Source: Fidelibacterota bacterium
GTDB lineage: Bacteria; Fidelibacterota; UBA8477; JABMPR01
Assembly: GCA_021734255.1 (NCBI GenBank)
Contig: JAIPJM010000028.1
Coordinates: forward strand, 1 to 34,785
Direction of reading: 5' to 3'
DNA: 34,785 nucleotides
The notes under the pieces are model-generated. The model did no database searches, was not told the origin of the DNA, and was given only the letters and a program-made list of their open reading frames with translations. The position numbers were made by a program, and so were the translations under genes. How positions within the stretch are numbered: the stretch's first letter is position 1; each line of letters starts with the position of its first letter. Positions 8,057 to 17,384 of this stretch are shown in pieces.

Positions 8057-10174
8057 TTAGCGAATAACCAGAAGTTTTCGATAAGCAGACAGGCCTTCCG
8101 GTGTCTCGAAATGAACCAGATAAACACCAGAAACCAGTGTCTGTCTGTAATCCGTATTGAGACGCCATTCATGATCACCAGAACCATCCGTGTGTTCCAT
8201 GGTCTTGATCAGATCTCCCCGTTCGGTAAATATACGGATCGTACATTGTCCCGGAACATCCAGGAACATGATCTTATCGAATTGTTCAAAATAAGCCATG
8301 GCTGTCCCAGAAGCCTTGACATTAAAGGGGTTGGGGACAATTCGAATATCTTCCAAAGTCGCCCCTGCCTGTCTTCTCAAATAGGCGCCTTGCGTCGTTT
8401 GTGTGTAAAAGCGACCGGAATGTAACTCCCCTTTCGGGTTCATTTCCGTCTGGTTATTACTGCCATCATTGAATGCGACCACGTAATAGAAGTAGGATTG
8501 ACCTCGCACCGGGGTCGTGTCCTCAAACTCATGCACAATCGTCGGATTACTGGTCCCCTTTCCGCAGGCAAATATCTCGGTATGGACGGTATCCGACTTG
8601 CCAATCGCTCTGAATAGGCGGTACCCTCCGAAGTCTGCATCAGACTCTGACGGACTGGCCAGCCAGCTCAGGATGATCCGGTCGCCACCTGATTGCACTG
8701 TAAAATTCTCCGGTGGCAAGGGTGGTTGGGGAATATTAAAGCCGCTATCCAGATTGCGGAGCGCCCGGCTGAAAGTCAGCATAATGGAGTCTTTCCCAGT
8801 GGCAACCCAGGTATTTTTATAGACATCCTCATCTCCGGTCTGTGATCCGTCGGGAAGATCAAAGGGTCCTGCATCAGCTGTATTTTCATACGCCTGAAGC
8901 CAGCGGGCACCGATGTCCTCGCACATCTGCCGACTCAAACCATTGATTCCCTCGGCTTCAATGATCACAACACTCTCACCTGGCGGAATATCAAACGGGC
9001 CATAGGTGATCATGACATTGGTACCACCGCCATCACCATGGACAGTGAAGGGATCAAGACGATGCGTAATAGACTGGAGATACTCCTCATCCATGCGCTC
9101 GTTGCCACCCTTTCCGTTATAAGGAATACCGCTGAGCATATTATAAACAGCTGTCATCCCGGGAATATCTTCCACTCGCTGATACCCTACGCTGGGGTAG
9201 GTGTCACCAGCATGCCAGCCCAGGAATGTGGGTTGATTTGCATTATCTGTGGAATCATTCCAGCTCTTATCAACATGGAGGACTGCAGACCCAGTATGAT
9301 GAGGAGAGGTCAAGCGGCCACGCTGATCAAGATCGGGAGCCCCGATATTGTCCCAGGTGACATCTTTCGATTGGCCTAAATATGACCAGCCAGCCCTGAT
9401 CCATTGCTGGATGGGATCGGCGGTGGTGATTACATCATTTTGATGGGCAGCATAATCTTCGCCACGCTTGGTGACCCAGCTATGCTTCCCATACCCCTGA
9501 CTACCATCCACCATGGCCCAGGCTGCTTCGCGACCCATGCTATAGCGGGTACCCCAACCCATCCTGACCGCTCTCAGCGTGTCATTTAACTCGATCTCTG
9601 CATCATAATCCGTATTCCCCGTGTTGGTAAAGGTATAGATCTTGATGAAGTAGTTGTCATGATACTGCTGACTAAAGGCCAGGATCGTACGGGTCTGCGT
9701 CAAGCCCATGGATGTATTTACAACATTGTTCACAATACGGTCAGGCACCTGATTTACATCGACGGTGTCGATATCTGCAGCAAAGATGGAGCTCAAATCA
9801 TCACCATCGACATAAATGCTGGGAGGTGCAAATTTCGCACTCTGTTCCATTTCCATGGGGAAAAGGGATATCCCCTCGTCACCCTGGTAGAAATAGACTG
9901 CATAATAGGAAAAATCGGTTCCCTCATCATCCTGAAAATCTTTCGCTGCCACCCAGGCCCGCTTGATAACCGAGTTATCCTGATAGGGATACTGGGCCGG
10001 CCAGCGCAGACCCTCATAATAGGTGCCCGTCCAGGCTCGCTCAGAACCGTAGGCGCTGAAATGCGATTGGAGGGATCCAATGCGGATGTAGCGTTTTTCA
10101 GCAGCAGATACCTGTGCAAAGGCTGTCGCTGTAAAAAGTGATGAAAGTATAGTAAGTATGATCAGCTTTTTCAT
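8057..10174 (-). CDS. Large secreted protein with FN3 and T9SS type A-like C-terminal domain (operon B)
   Basis: The 705-residue product starts at ATG 10174. GAGG sits 6 bases before it and overlaps the stop codon of the receptor gene; a TTG four codons upstream has no such site. The signal peptide covers about residues 1-20 (ends AFAQ). The mature N-terminus RYIRIGSL matches the RWIKVGSL of the operon A paralog. The middle is of unknown family. A fibronectin type III-like domain follows (ILSWLASP, FGGYRLFRA, SYFYYVVAFNDG). The last 96 residues form the T9SS type A/FlgD-like domain, beginning IRIVPNPF and ending SGVYLVHFETPEG...YRKLLVIR. Export through T9SS and surface attachment or release is inferred from this ending. 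It is the last gene of operon B. The protein probably pairs with the PorV-like barrel and receptor encoded just before it. Confidence 0.85.
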   Translation of the reverse strand: MKKLIILTILSSLFTATAFAQVSAAEKRYIRIGSLQSHFSAYGSERAWTGTYYEGLRWPAQYPYQDNSVIKRAWVAAKDFQDDEGTDFSYYAVYFYQGDEGISLFPMEMEQSAKFAPPSIYVDGDDLSSIFAADIDTVDVNQVPDRIVNNVVNTSMGLTQTRTILAFSQQYHDNYFIKIYTFTNTGNTDYDAEIELNDTLRAVRMGWGTRYSMGREAAWAMVDGSQGYGKHSWVTKRGEDYAAHQNDVITTADPIQQWIRAGWSYLGQSKDVTWDNIGAPDLDQRGRLTSPHHTGSAVLHVDKSWNDSTDNANQPTFLGWHAGDTYPSVGYQRVEDIPGMTAVYNMLSGIPYNGKGGNERMDEEYLQSITHRLDPFTVHGDGGGTNVMITYGPFDIPPGESVVIIEAEGINGLSRQMCEDIGARWLQAYENTADAGPFDLPDGSQTGDEDVYKNTWVATGKDSIMLTFSRALRNLDSGFNIPQPPLPPENFTVQSGGDRIILSWLASPSESDADFGGYRLFRAIGKSDTVHTEIFACGKGTSNPTIVHEFEDTTPVRGQSYFYYVVAFNDGSNNQTEMNPKGELHSGRFYTQTTQGAYLRRQAGATLEDIRIVPNPFNVKASGTAMAYFEQFDKIMFLDVPGQCTIRIFTERGDLIKTMEHTDGSGDHEWRLNTDYRQTLVSGVYLVHFETPEGLSAYRKLLVIR

Positions 10175-10182
10175 TGGTCGCC

Positions 10183-13100
10183 TCAAAACTTGATTCTTAT
10201 GCCGAATGTTATCTGGCGTGGACTGAGAAAGGTCATGGACCGGATGTTCGGCATATCAATATACGCCTTATCCTCGATGAGCTGGTCAATGGTGGACTCG
10301 CTGACCTGGTCCCACCCATCGGCTGCATCATCCCATTTCCAATATGATCCACTACTTTCCTCGTAGTAGATCTCATGAGATTGGGGTGTCACCTGTACGC
10401 TGCTGAGTGAATCAGTGGCATACATCGGCCGGAATTCAGTGTCCCAATCGCGGTATTCTCCCCAGCGATCCTCACCATTCTGAAGGCCCTCTTCCCAGGG
10501 ATAATGGAGTGAATTGCTATAGGCAGTTTGGTCACGGGACCCGGCGAAGCCTGTAGAGCTTAGCCATTTTGTATCCAGCAGATTATTCACTTCCATGAAA
10601 AACTCCAGATCACCCATATTGGAGTCAAAAGTCCGTGTCAGACGGGTATCAATATTGTAGGTATCCATGCCCCGTCTTTCGAATTTCTTGTCACCCTGGA
10701 TCCAGGTCTGTTTGGCACCCATGGTGTAGCGGGCCAGGAGACTCAGGTTCCAATTGCCAAGCAGGGATACACCTGCAACGCTGGGACCAAAGTTCTTGGG
10801 CACGTGGAAGACCAGATTTGCCCGGGAATATGGCTGTGGGGTTGTCTCAGAATCTACCAGATTGATCTTTTCGAACTCCCGCTGTTCCTTGGGATCCTGA
10901 TAATACTGGGTCAAGTCAAAGAAGCCTGTACTCCTGACCATGTAGGTGAAATTCAAAAAGCCTGTGAGCCAACGGCCATTCATCTTCTGCACGGTGAACT
11001 CGATCCCACGAATATCTTCGTAGTTGTTACTCATGGGAGTGATGTAGTTGACCGAGCGGTTTACATTCGTATAGCGTACCCAGTTCGGCTGATTGGTCAC
11101 GTCCTTGTAATAAGTTGCGATATTCAGGAGATAATCAGTGAACAGACTTTGCGAATAGCCCAGTTCATAGGCAATGGTCTGCTCCAATTCCAGGCTTGGA
11201 TTTCCAATGGATGTTACCTGGCCATTGGATTCACGCTGAAGACGGAAGCGATAGGTTGACGCCGGTTCCGAATGAAAATGTCCATAGTTGAAGTAGAGTT
11301 TGGACTGATCCGTAATGGGATGAGATATTCCCAGTCTCGGACTGATGGTCCAGAAGGCTTCTGCATCCTCCTGAGGGGCTGTTTCCTCTATGTCTGCGCC
11401 AAATCCCTGGGCATAGGTGCCATCATAGGGATCCAGGAGATACACGGGGGCGTTGGGATCATTGTACTCAGCCCGCAACCCGATATTCGCGATGAATCCT
11501 TCATACTCAAGCTTGTCCTGTACATACAGGGACAGACTGTAGGGTGGCCGATCATAGATCTGCGTTCTGCGCCAGGTATCTTTGTCACTATCCGCAAATG
11601 AACGAATAGCCAGATCGGTATATTTGAACAACAGACCAGCCTTCAACTGATTCCTGTTGTTGATCTGATTGGTATAATCCGCTTTTAAGGTATGGGTCTG
11701 TATGACACTGCTATCTCGACCTATGTTCATCCATTCCCCACCATTATAGCCATAAGGCGCTTCATCGCGCCATACCCCAGGCGATATCTCAAATAATTCA
11801 TCAGAACGAGCGTCAGTCTCGTAGGTCCAGTACTTGCTATGCAGGTACTGGTAGATCACTTCGATGAATTGACTGTTAGAGAACATGTGGTTCACTTTCA
11901 GTCCCACGTTGGACCGGTAGATATCTGAGGGACTAAAGTATCCTGGCATGAACAGGACATTTGACCCACCGCTGACCAGATTGGCGACGCTCCAGGTGGA
12001 ACTGAGTACTGAACCCGTTGGCGTCGTTGTCCAGTTATAAGGGCTGGCCGATTCGTCTGTTGATACCTGGCCAGTCATCGTGAGTTTTGTCTGAGCTGAG
12101 ATATCTGCATTCAATTTCAGTCGTGTGGTACTGGACGAATATCCGTCTCTGGATAGCGGCACAACAAAAGCACTATAGGAATTCTGGTGACTCAGGTAGA
12201 AGCGCAGATTCCCAAAACCATATAATCCAGGTACCGGACCACCAAAACCAAAATCCAGCACATGATCCGGCTCTTCGATAAAGCCGACTCGCCGGTGCTT
12301 CCAGAGGAATTCCCGCTGAGCTTCACTCGGGGTCAGGTCATTGCTGGGGTCGCCATCATTCAGGGTGACCAGAGAGCGGGCATTCCAACCTTCAAAGCTG
12401 ATGTTTTGCTCCTTGGTATAGGGATCCCAACCGGTCCATTCACCATCACCATTATAGTCAACAAACGGTTCACCAATGTCCCACTCAAAGTTGTTATTCA
12501 CATCTGTAAAATCTTCGCCATCGGTTCCAAGCCATGCCACGGCATCATCCAGGTAGGGTCTCAGATAATAGGAATCCTTGGCGTAAGGAGATATCCCATA
12601 ATTTTTCGGCGCAGCAGGTGTATGATAGTAGGTCAGCGAACCCTTATACTTATTATGACCACCCTCGGCAGTCACCACATTGATGATACCGGAGCGGATG
12701 TTGCCATATTCGGCATTGAATCCACCAGACTGTACCTGGATCTCCTCCACTGAATTCAGTGAAAGGGCGATAGTGGGACTATTGGAACGGCCATCACTCA
12801 ACTGGAAACCATCCACAATAAATGCGGTTTGCGCTGTACTTCCACCTCTGACAGAGACACCGGAGACGCCTGCCTGCAAGCCAACAACACTACTGATGGA
12901 TGCCAGGGGCAAGTCCTTGATCGTCTCTTCCCCCACATATAGCTGACTGGCTGAGAGATCTTTGACCACGGTGGGTCGTGTGGCCGTGACCTGAACCTCT
13001 TCCATTCCCAGGACCTCAGAGCTCATGGTTTGATTAATGGTAGTTGTCTGCTCCATGGCTACGACGACTTGCTCGACGACGACGGTGGTATAACCGATCA

Positions 13101-13338
13101 TCATAAAGCGCAGGGTATATCTTCCGGGCGGGATGTTAAGGATGAAGTATTCTCCATCAACCCCACTGGCAGCGCCAACGCCTAACTCCTCGACAACCAC
13201 ATTCACGCCGATCAAGCCTTCATCCGATTCAGAATCCGATATCACACCGGCGATCTTACCGGTCTGACCGGCAAAAATGGACGTTGCAACCAGAAGTAGG
13301 ATGCAGATAAGACTTAAACTTTTTGAAAATTTCATCAT
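10183..13338 (-). CDS. SusC-like TonB-dependent receptor (operon B)
   Basis: The 1051-residue product has a signal peptide (about 1-23). It continues with a carboxypeptidase-regulatory-like domain (27-108, GKIAGVISDSESDEGLIGVN), a TonB-box-like EEVQVTA at 113-119, a plug domain to about 225 (SVEEIQVQSGGFNAEYGNI) and a barrel ending FGIRIKF. It is a paralog of the receptor at 4574-7852: shared blocks include SGGFNAEY, the acidic insert FTDVNNNFEWDIGEPFVD (277-294) followed by YNGDG, and the terminal LSPR...FGI. GGAGAGGAG precedes the tandem ATG ATG start, so either Met may be used. It lies 18 bp after the PorV-like gene and 8 bp before the secreted protein gene. No SusD-like partner is present, so the transported or assembled ligand is unknown. 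Confidence 0.92.
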   Translation of the reverse strand: MMKFSKSLSLICILLLVATSIFAGQTGKIAGVISDSESDEGLIGVNVVVEELGVGAASGVDGEYFILNIPPGRYTLRFMMIGYTTVVVEQVVVAMEQTTTINQTMSSEVLGMEEVQVTATRPTVVKDLSASQLYVGEETIKDLPLASISSVVGLQAGVSGVSVRGGSTAQTAFIVDGFQLSDGRSNSPTIALSLNSVEEIQVQSGGFNAEYGNIRSGIINVVTAEGGHNKYKGSLTYYHTPAAPKNYGISPYAKDSYYLRPYLDDAVAWLGTDGEDFTDVNNNFEWDIGEPFVDYNGDGEWTGWDPYTKEQNISFEGWNARSLVTLNDGDPSNDLTPSEAQREFLWKHRRVGFIEEPDHVLDFGFGGPVPGLYGFGNLRFYLSHQNSYSAFVVPLSRDGYSSSTTRLKLNADISAQTKLTMTGQVSTDESASPYNWTTTPTGSVLSSTWSVANLVSGGSNVLFMPGYFSPSDIYRSNVGLKVNHMFSNSQFIEVIYQYLHSKYWTYETDARSDELFEISPGVWRDEAPYGYNGGEWMNIGRDSSVIQTHTLKADYTNQINNRNQLKAGLLFKYTDLAIRSFADSDKDTWRRTQIYDRPPYSLSLYVQDKLEYEGFIANIGLRAEYNDPNAPVYLLDPYDGTYAQGFGADIEETAPQEDAEAFWTISPRLGISHPITDQSKLYFNYGHFHSEPASTYRFRLQRESNGQVTSIGNPSLELEQTIAYELGYSQSLFTDYLLNIATYYKDVTNQPNWVRYTNVNRSVNYITPMSNNYEDIRGIEFTVQKMNGRWLTGFLNFTYMVRSTGFFDLTQYYQDPKEQREFEKINLVDSETTPQPYSRANLVFHVPKNFGPSVAGVSLLGNWNLSLLARYTMGAKQTWIQGDKKFERRGMDTYNIDTRLTRTFDSNMGDLEFFMEVNNLLDTKWLSSTGFAGSRDQTAYSNSLHYPWEEGLQNGEDRWGEYRDWDTEFRPMYATDSLSSVQVTPQSHEIYYEESSGSYWKWDDAADGWDQVSESTIDQLIEDKAYIDMPNIRSMTFLSPRQITFGIRIKF

Positions 13339-13356
13339 TTAGCTCCTCTCCTGGTC

Positions 13357-14364
13357 TCAGAATGAAAAACGGGCTGAAACTCGGTGAACCTCGCTCCACA
13401 CCCCTTTTGGTGTATAGGCATAATCAAATGCCAGTCCGATCACATTTACTCCGACCCCAAAACTCATATCATTCTGGTCGAAGCTGTCCGTGTTCTCATC
13501 TTCACTTGAATAGAACCCTGTTCGTAGAGCCAGCATATTGATAGGTCGATATTCCAAACCCAGTTTTACCTGCTCAGGATGCGAGCGATAGTGAAGCGCA
13601 TCCAGGGTGCACAGGAGTTGCTGACCACCAACCCGATCCCTTATCAAGTCAAACATATCCATACCGATTCCCAGCGAGAAAGTCAGGGGAAGCTGAAAAT
13701 CCTCTTCTTCAAAGGTGACCGGATTGGAAAAATTCCTGAAAGACATGCCGAATGCCAGACTGTGCCAGCCTGTTTTAAAAATTGTTCCGAAATCAAAAGC
13801 ATAGGAGGAGGCATTGTGGTTCTTGACCGTATCCGGTAGTCCATTTTCATCTGGATAGATGCTTCTGCCATAATCAAGACCGACATATTTGACCTGTCCC
13901 CCGACCGAAAATTTATCAGAGAGTGTCTTGGCATATCCCAAACCCATGGCCACTGCGCCAGGTCGCAGGATCTCTGTGTCAAGATAGCCTTTCTCGTTAT
14001 CCCAAACTGTGGTACCCTGAATATCACCATAGTCAACCATCATCAGTGAGACCCCAAATACACCATACTTGCCAGCTGCAGGGTTGATGGCCGCTGTGAA
14101 CAGGTTGTGGGTTATATCAGCGATCCATTGGTTCTGACTGGCCGTAAAATCGATACGAGACGCCATCCTGGCCATGCCTGCAGGATTAAAAAGAAGGGAA
14201 GCACTATTCATTTCCAGGATAGTGACGGCCTCCGCCATACCAGCCCCCCAGGCATCGGTAGCCACACTAAGAAACTGAGCACCCGTCTGCCCCAGTTTCT
14301 TCTGAGCCATGCCCGTCGACAGGGTCAGGCCAGCAATTAGAATAATTATTAGCGATTTCTTCAT
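13357..14364 (-). CDS. PorV/PorQ-family outer-membrane beta-barrel protein (operon B)
   Basis: The start is set at ATG 14364, because GGAGG lies about 6 bases before it and MKKSLIIILIAGLTLSTGMA is a clean signal peptide; an upstream in-frame ATG at 14406 has neither. The 335-residue product carries the family marks: LGQTGAQFL near the mature N-terminus, SLLFNPAGMARM, VDYGDIQGT, YAFDFGT, FQLPLTFS and an aromatic end (SARFSF). It is clearly a paralog of the barrel at 656-1660. Here the barrel gene comes first in the operon, whereas in operon A it is fourth. By family knowledge PorV-like barrels escort T9SS cargo to the surface; a link to the CTD protein at 8057-10174 is inferred from the operon. 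Confidence 0.88.
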   Translation of the reverse strand: MKKSLIIILIAGLTLSTGMAQKKLGQTGAQFLSVATDAWGAGMAEAVTILEMNSASLLFNPAGMARMASRIDFTASQNQWIADITHNLFTAAINPAAGKYGVFGVSLMMVDYGDIQGTTVWDNEKGYLDTEILRPGAVAMGLGYAKTLSDKFSVGGQVKYVGLDYGRSIYPDENGLPDTVKNHNASSYAFDFGTIFKTGWHSLAFGMSFRNFSNPVTFEEEDFQLPLTFSLGIGMDMFDLIRDRVGGQQLLCTLDALHYRSHPEQVKLGLEYRPINMLALRTGFYSSEDENTDSFDQNDMSFGVGVNVIGLAFDYAYTPKGVWSEVHRVSARFSF

Positions 14365-14505
14365 ACCATATCCTCCAAGGTCAGACCGTATGGATGTGAT
14401 CGTCATAATGACAAAAAAATGCCCTTTCAGCTCAAAACAGCCTTAAACGCTTCAATAATGGGGCACCATAATAAATCTTACATTGTGCAAAATATAAACC
14501 AATAG

Positions 14506-14530
14506 AGTTAATAATAAATCTTTATTAACT
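14506..14530. promoter_or_regulatory. Inverted repeat AGTTAATA-N9-TATTAACT, copy 2 (candidate operator)
   Basis: The half-sites are identical to copy 1 at 8022-8046 and separated by 9 bp of unrelated sequence (ATAAATCTT here, CACAGTTTT there). On the minus strand it stands 3 bp upstream of TTGGTT and about 140 bp before the PorV-like start codon. Its presence in front of both paralogous operons suggests coordinated control by one dimeric DNA-binding protein, or retention after duplication. Confidence 0.6.
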
Positions 14531-14534
14531 ATTA

Positions 14535-14551
14535 AAACCCAATTTTATTGG
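14535..14551 (-). terminator. Weak candidate terminator after polA
   Basis: On the minus strand a 5-bp stem CCAAT-AAA-ATTGG is followed by G and TTTT. It is short and AT-rich, about 85 bp after the polA stop codon. It may end the long housekeeping operon or may be chance. Confidence 0.25.
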
Positions 14552-14635
14552 AAAAACTTAAGGAGAAGTCACTCAGGTCAGGTCAGTACGACAGGGTTCC
14601 TGAGAATTTCGGGCTCCCCTATCCCGAGTGCACCA

Positions 14636-17365
14636 TCAATGTGCTTCTAGCCAGTTCTCCCCCACACCAAGGTCTACAGTAAGCGGTACGTCAAGGTCGA
14701 CGGCTTGCTCCATGGTCTCTTTCACCAGGGTCTTCATCAAATCAAGCTCAGCATCTGGTACTTCGAACACCAGTTCATCATGGACCTGGAGGATCATTTT
14801 ACTCTTACACTGCTCCGCTTCCATTTTTCTATGTACTTCGATCATGGCCAGCTTGATGATATCTGCAGCAGTCCCCTGTATGGGCATGTTGGTGGCCACG
14901 CGTTCTGCTCCTTCTCGCGTCATACGATTGGAGGCATCAATATCAGGTGTTTGTCGCTTCCGTCCGAACATGGTCTGCACGTATTTGTTCTCCCGGGCAA
15001 AATCCAGGGTCTCATCGATGTAGTTCCTGATACTGGGATAGGTATTGAAGTAATTGCTGATCAATTCTGCGGCTTCACTGCGTGAGATCTCCAGTTCATT
15101 GGACATCCTGAAGGGACCGGCACCATACATGATCCCAAAATTGACCACCTTGGCCCGCCGGCGCATGTCATCGGTGACACCAAACAGATCCGTACCGAAA
15201 ACATGGGCAGCAGTCGCCGTATGTATGTCTTCACCATTCTTGAAGGCCTCCAGTAGGCGTTCATCCTGTGAATACTGGGCCATGAGCCGTAATTCGATCT
15301 GGGAGTAGTCAGCCGACATGATCTTCCAGCCACTCTCCTGAGGTCGAAATGCCTTGCGAATATCCCGCCCCAATTCAGTTCTGACCGGAATATTCTGAAA
15401 ATTGGGATTGGTAGAACTCAAGCGACCTGTGGCAGCAATGGTCTGATTAAAGTTGGTATGGATGCGCCCTGTTTTCTCATGAATCAGCAGCGGCAGTGTG
15501 TCTGTATAGGTTGACTTGAGCTTGGCGACCTGGCGATAGTCCAGCATATAGCGCGGAATGGCATGATCCTTTGCCAAGATCTGCAGCACATTCACATCGG
15601 TGGAATAACCGGTTTTGGTCTTACGTACTGGCTTGATCCCCTTCTTCTCAAACAATATCTCAGCAACCTGCTTGGGTGAGGCGACATTGAATTCCTCGCC
15701 AGCATCCTCGTAGATGGCCTGCTCCAGACGATCCAGCTCTTCGCCCAGTGATTTTGACATTTTCTCCAGGATATCAGCATCGACAAAGGTCCCATAGCGT
15801 TCCATTTTCAAAAGCACAGGCATGAGGGGCAGGTCGATCTCATTCAGGACCGATTCCAGTTCATTCTCTTTGATCTTCTCAGCAAGGAGTTCATAGAGTT
15901 GAAAGGAAATGTCTGCATCTTCTGCAGCGTACTCACTGACAACATCCAGACTGACCTGGTCCATGGTGATCTGGTCCTTGCCCTTACCGATCAGAGTCTC
16001 GATATGGATGGGATCCAGGCCCAGATACTGGACACTGAGATCGTTCATTCCGTAGCCCCTGCCTCCCGGGTTGACCAGATAAGCGGCTATCTGGGAATCA
16101 AAACGAACACCGCTTACATCGATATCGTAACTCTTCAGGATGGAGAGATCAAATTTGAGATTATGTCCTGTTTTGTGAATGGATTCACTTTCCCAGAAGG
16201 GTCTCAGTTCACGGAGAACCGTCTGCGTATCATCCTTGGTAAAGCATCCTTCCTGGGGATTGGGGTAATTAACAGCTACATAAACGGCCTGATCCGCTTC
16301 CCAGGAGAAGGAAAGGCCGACGATCTCCGCATTGAACATATCCAGACTGGTGGTCTCAAGATCAAAGGCAACCATTTCCTTTGATTTCAGCGTTTCTACC
16401 AGTTCGATGAGCTCGGGGATATGCTTGACAACACTGTAATTTCTCTTTCTGGAAGGCGCAGAGGCAGCCGCGCCATCATCATAGACCAATCTGACATCTT
16501 CCAGGGGTTTCATCAGGTTGAATAACTCGAATTCCTGGAATATGGAGCGCACCGCTTCGATATCAGGTGAGGATATACGAATATCGTCCACACCTGGGAC
16601 GTCTTCCATATCAGTCTTAATGGTCACAAGCTCCCTGCTCAGGAAAGCCTGCTCCCTATTCTCTTCCATCTTCAATTTTAATTTTGGATTTTTTATATCA
16701 TCGATCTTCTCATAGATATCATGGATACCACCATGCTCCTTGATGAGTTTGAGCGCTGTTTTTGGACCTACGCCGGGAACTCCGGGAACGTTGTCTGATG
16801 TATCTCCCATCAGCCCCAGGAGGTCAATGATCATCTCCGGTGGGACGCCCCACTTCTCAACGACATAGTCGGGGGTCCAGACACTATTGTCCCTGGGGTT
16901 GATGATCTGCACATTTTCATCGACCAGTTGGGCAAAGTCTTTGTCCCCAGTCAACACTTTCACCAGTATACCATCTGCAGAGGCTCTTTTTGCAAGCGTA
17001 CCAATGATATCATCTGCCTCAAAGCCCTCCTGCTTCAGATAGGGGATGTTCAATTTATTTACAATGTCATCAATAACGGGTAACTGCGCTGCCAGTTCAT
17101 CCGGCATTTTTTCACGGGTAGCCTTGTAGTCTGGGTATTGTTTATGGCGGAAGGTCTTTTCCTTCGTATCCATCACCACTGCCAGGTATTCAGGTTTTTC
17201 TTTGGCAATCAGGCTCATTAAGGAGTTCATAAAACCAAAAATAGCACTAACCAGCTGTCCCTTGGAATTGATCAGGGGATTGCGGATGAAGGCAAAGTGT
17301 GAGCGATAGACCAGGGCTGATCCATCCACGAGGTAAATGGTTTTCTGTTTGTCCTTCTTTGCCAT
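14636..17365 (-). CDS. polA: DNA polymerase I
   Basis: The 909-residue product is full length for the family. The N-terminal 5' nuclease (about 10-290) shows YLVDGSALVYRSHFA, FEADDIIGT and GDTSDNVPGVPGVGPKTA. The 3'-5' exonuclease domain keeps its acidic residues (FDLETTSLD near 335, GHNLKFDL, YAAEDAD), so proofreading should be active. The polymerase domain has motif A (DYSQIELR, near 685), motif B (RRRAKVVNFGIMYG) and motif C (QVHDELVFE, near 860). It fills gaps in lagging-strand synthesis and excision repair in the cytoplasm. GGGAG lies 5-6 bases before the ATG. The gene follows rimO by 19 bp and ends the long minus-strand operon. Confidence 0.98.
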   Translation of the reverse strand: MAKKDKQKTIYLVDGSALVYRSHFAFIRNPLINSKGQLVSAIFGFMNSLMSLIAKEKPEYLAVVMDTKEKTFRHKQYPDYKATREKMPDELAAQLPVIDDIVNKLNIPYLKQEGFEADDIIGTLAKRASADGILVKVLTGDKDFAQLVDENVQIINPRDNSVWTPDYVVEKWGVPPEMIIDLLGLMGDTSDNVPGVPGVGPKTALKLIKEHGGIHDIYEKIDDIKNPKLKLKMEENREQAFLSRELVTIKTDMEDVPGVDDIRISSPDIEAVRSIFQEFELFNLMKPLEDVRLVYDDGAAASAPSRKRNYSVVKHIPELIELVETLKSKEMVAFDLETTSLDMFNAEIVGLSFSWEADQAVYVAVNYPNPQEGCFTKDDTQTVLRELRPFWESESIHKTGHNLKFDLSILKSYDIDVSGVRFDSQIAAYLVNPGGRGYGMNDLSVQYLGLDPIHIETLIGKGKDQITMDQVSLDVVSEYAAEDADISFQLYELLAEKIKENELESVLNEIDLPLMPVLLKMERYGTFVDADILEKMSKSLGEELDRLEQAIYEDAGEEFNVASPKQVAEILFEKKGIKPVRKTKTGYSTDVNVLQILAKDHAIPRYMLDYRQVAKLKSTYTDTLPLLIHEKTGRIHTNFNQTIAATGRLSSTNPNFQNIPVRTELGRDIRKAFRPQESGWKIMSADYSQIELRLMAQYSQDERLLEAFKNGEDIHTATAAHVFGTDLFGVTDDMRRRAKVVNFGIMYGAGPFRMSNELEISRSEAAELISNYFNTYPSIRNYIDETLDFARENKYVQTMFGRKRQTPDIDASNRMTREGAERVATNMPIQGTAADIIKLAMIEVHRKMEAEQCKSKMILQVHDELVFEVPDAELDLMKTLVKETMEQAVDLDVPLTVDLGVGENWLEAH

Positions 17366-17384
17366 AATTACTCCCTGGTCCTAT

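Larger units (their letters stand above)
14365..14635 (-). promoter_or_regulatory. Regulatory region between polA and operon B
   Basis: This 271-bp gap holds no gene. It contains the second copy of the shared inverted repeat (14506-14530), a TTGGTT -35-like sequence on the minus strand at 14497-14502, and a 12-bp direct repeat ATAATAAATCTT at 14468-14479 and 14511-14522, the second copy of which overlaps the inverted repeat. A short palindrome GTCAT-A-ATGAC lies at 14402-14412 in what would be the leader. A triple TCAGG/TCAG run lies near 14575-14587. The segment 14465-14560 is strongly AT-rich compared with the flanking genes. Confidence 0.5.

Noticed and set aside
9659-10141. A 160-codon plus-strand open frame
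   Set aside because: It is an antisense shadow of the operon B secreted-protein gene with low-quality composition.
12262-12753. A 163-codon plus-strand open frame
   Set aside because: It is an antisense shadow of the operon B TonB-receptor gene, with no start signal.
14365-14406. Longer N-terminus for the operon B PorV-like protein
   Set aside because: It would bury the signal peptide behind 14 residues and the GGAGG site at the proper distance marks ATG 14364.
16174-16189. TGTGA-N6-TCACT, close to a Crp site
   Set aside because: It lies deep inside the polA coding region, far from any promoter; a chance match is expected in a window of this size.
15899-16384. A 161-codon plus-strand open frame
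   Set aside because: It lies antisense to polA, which is certain from its motifs.
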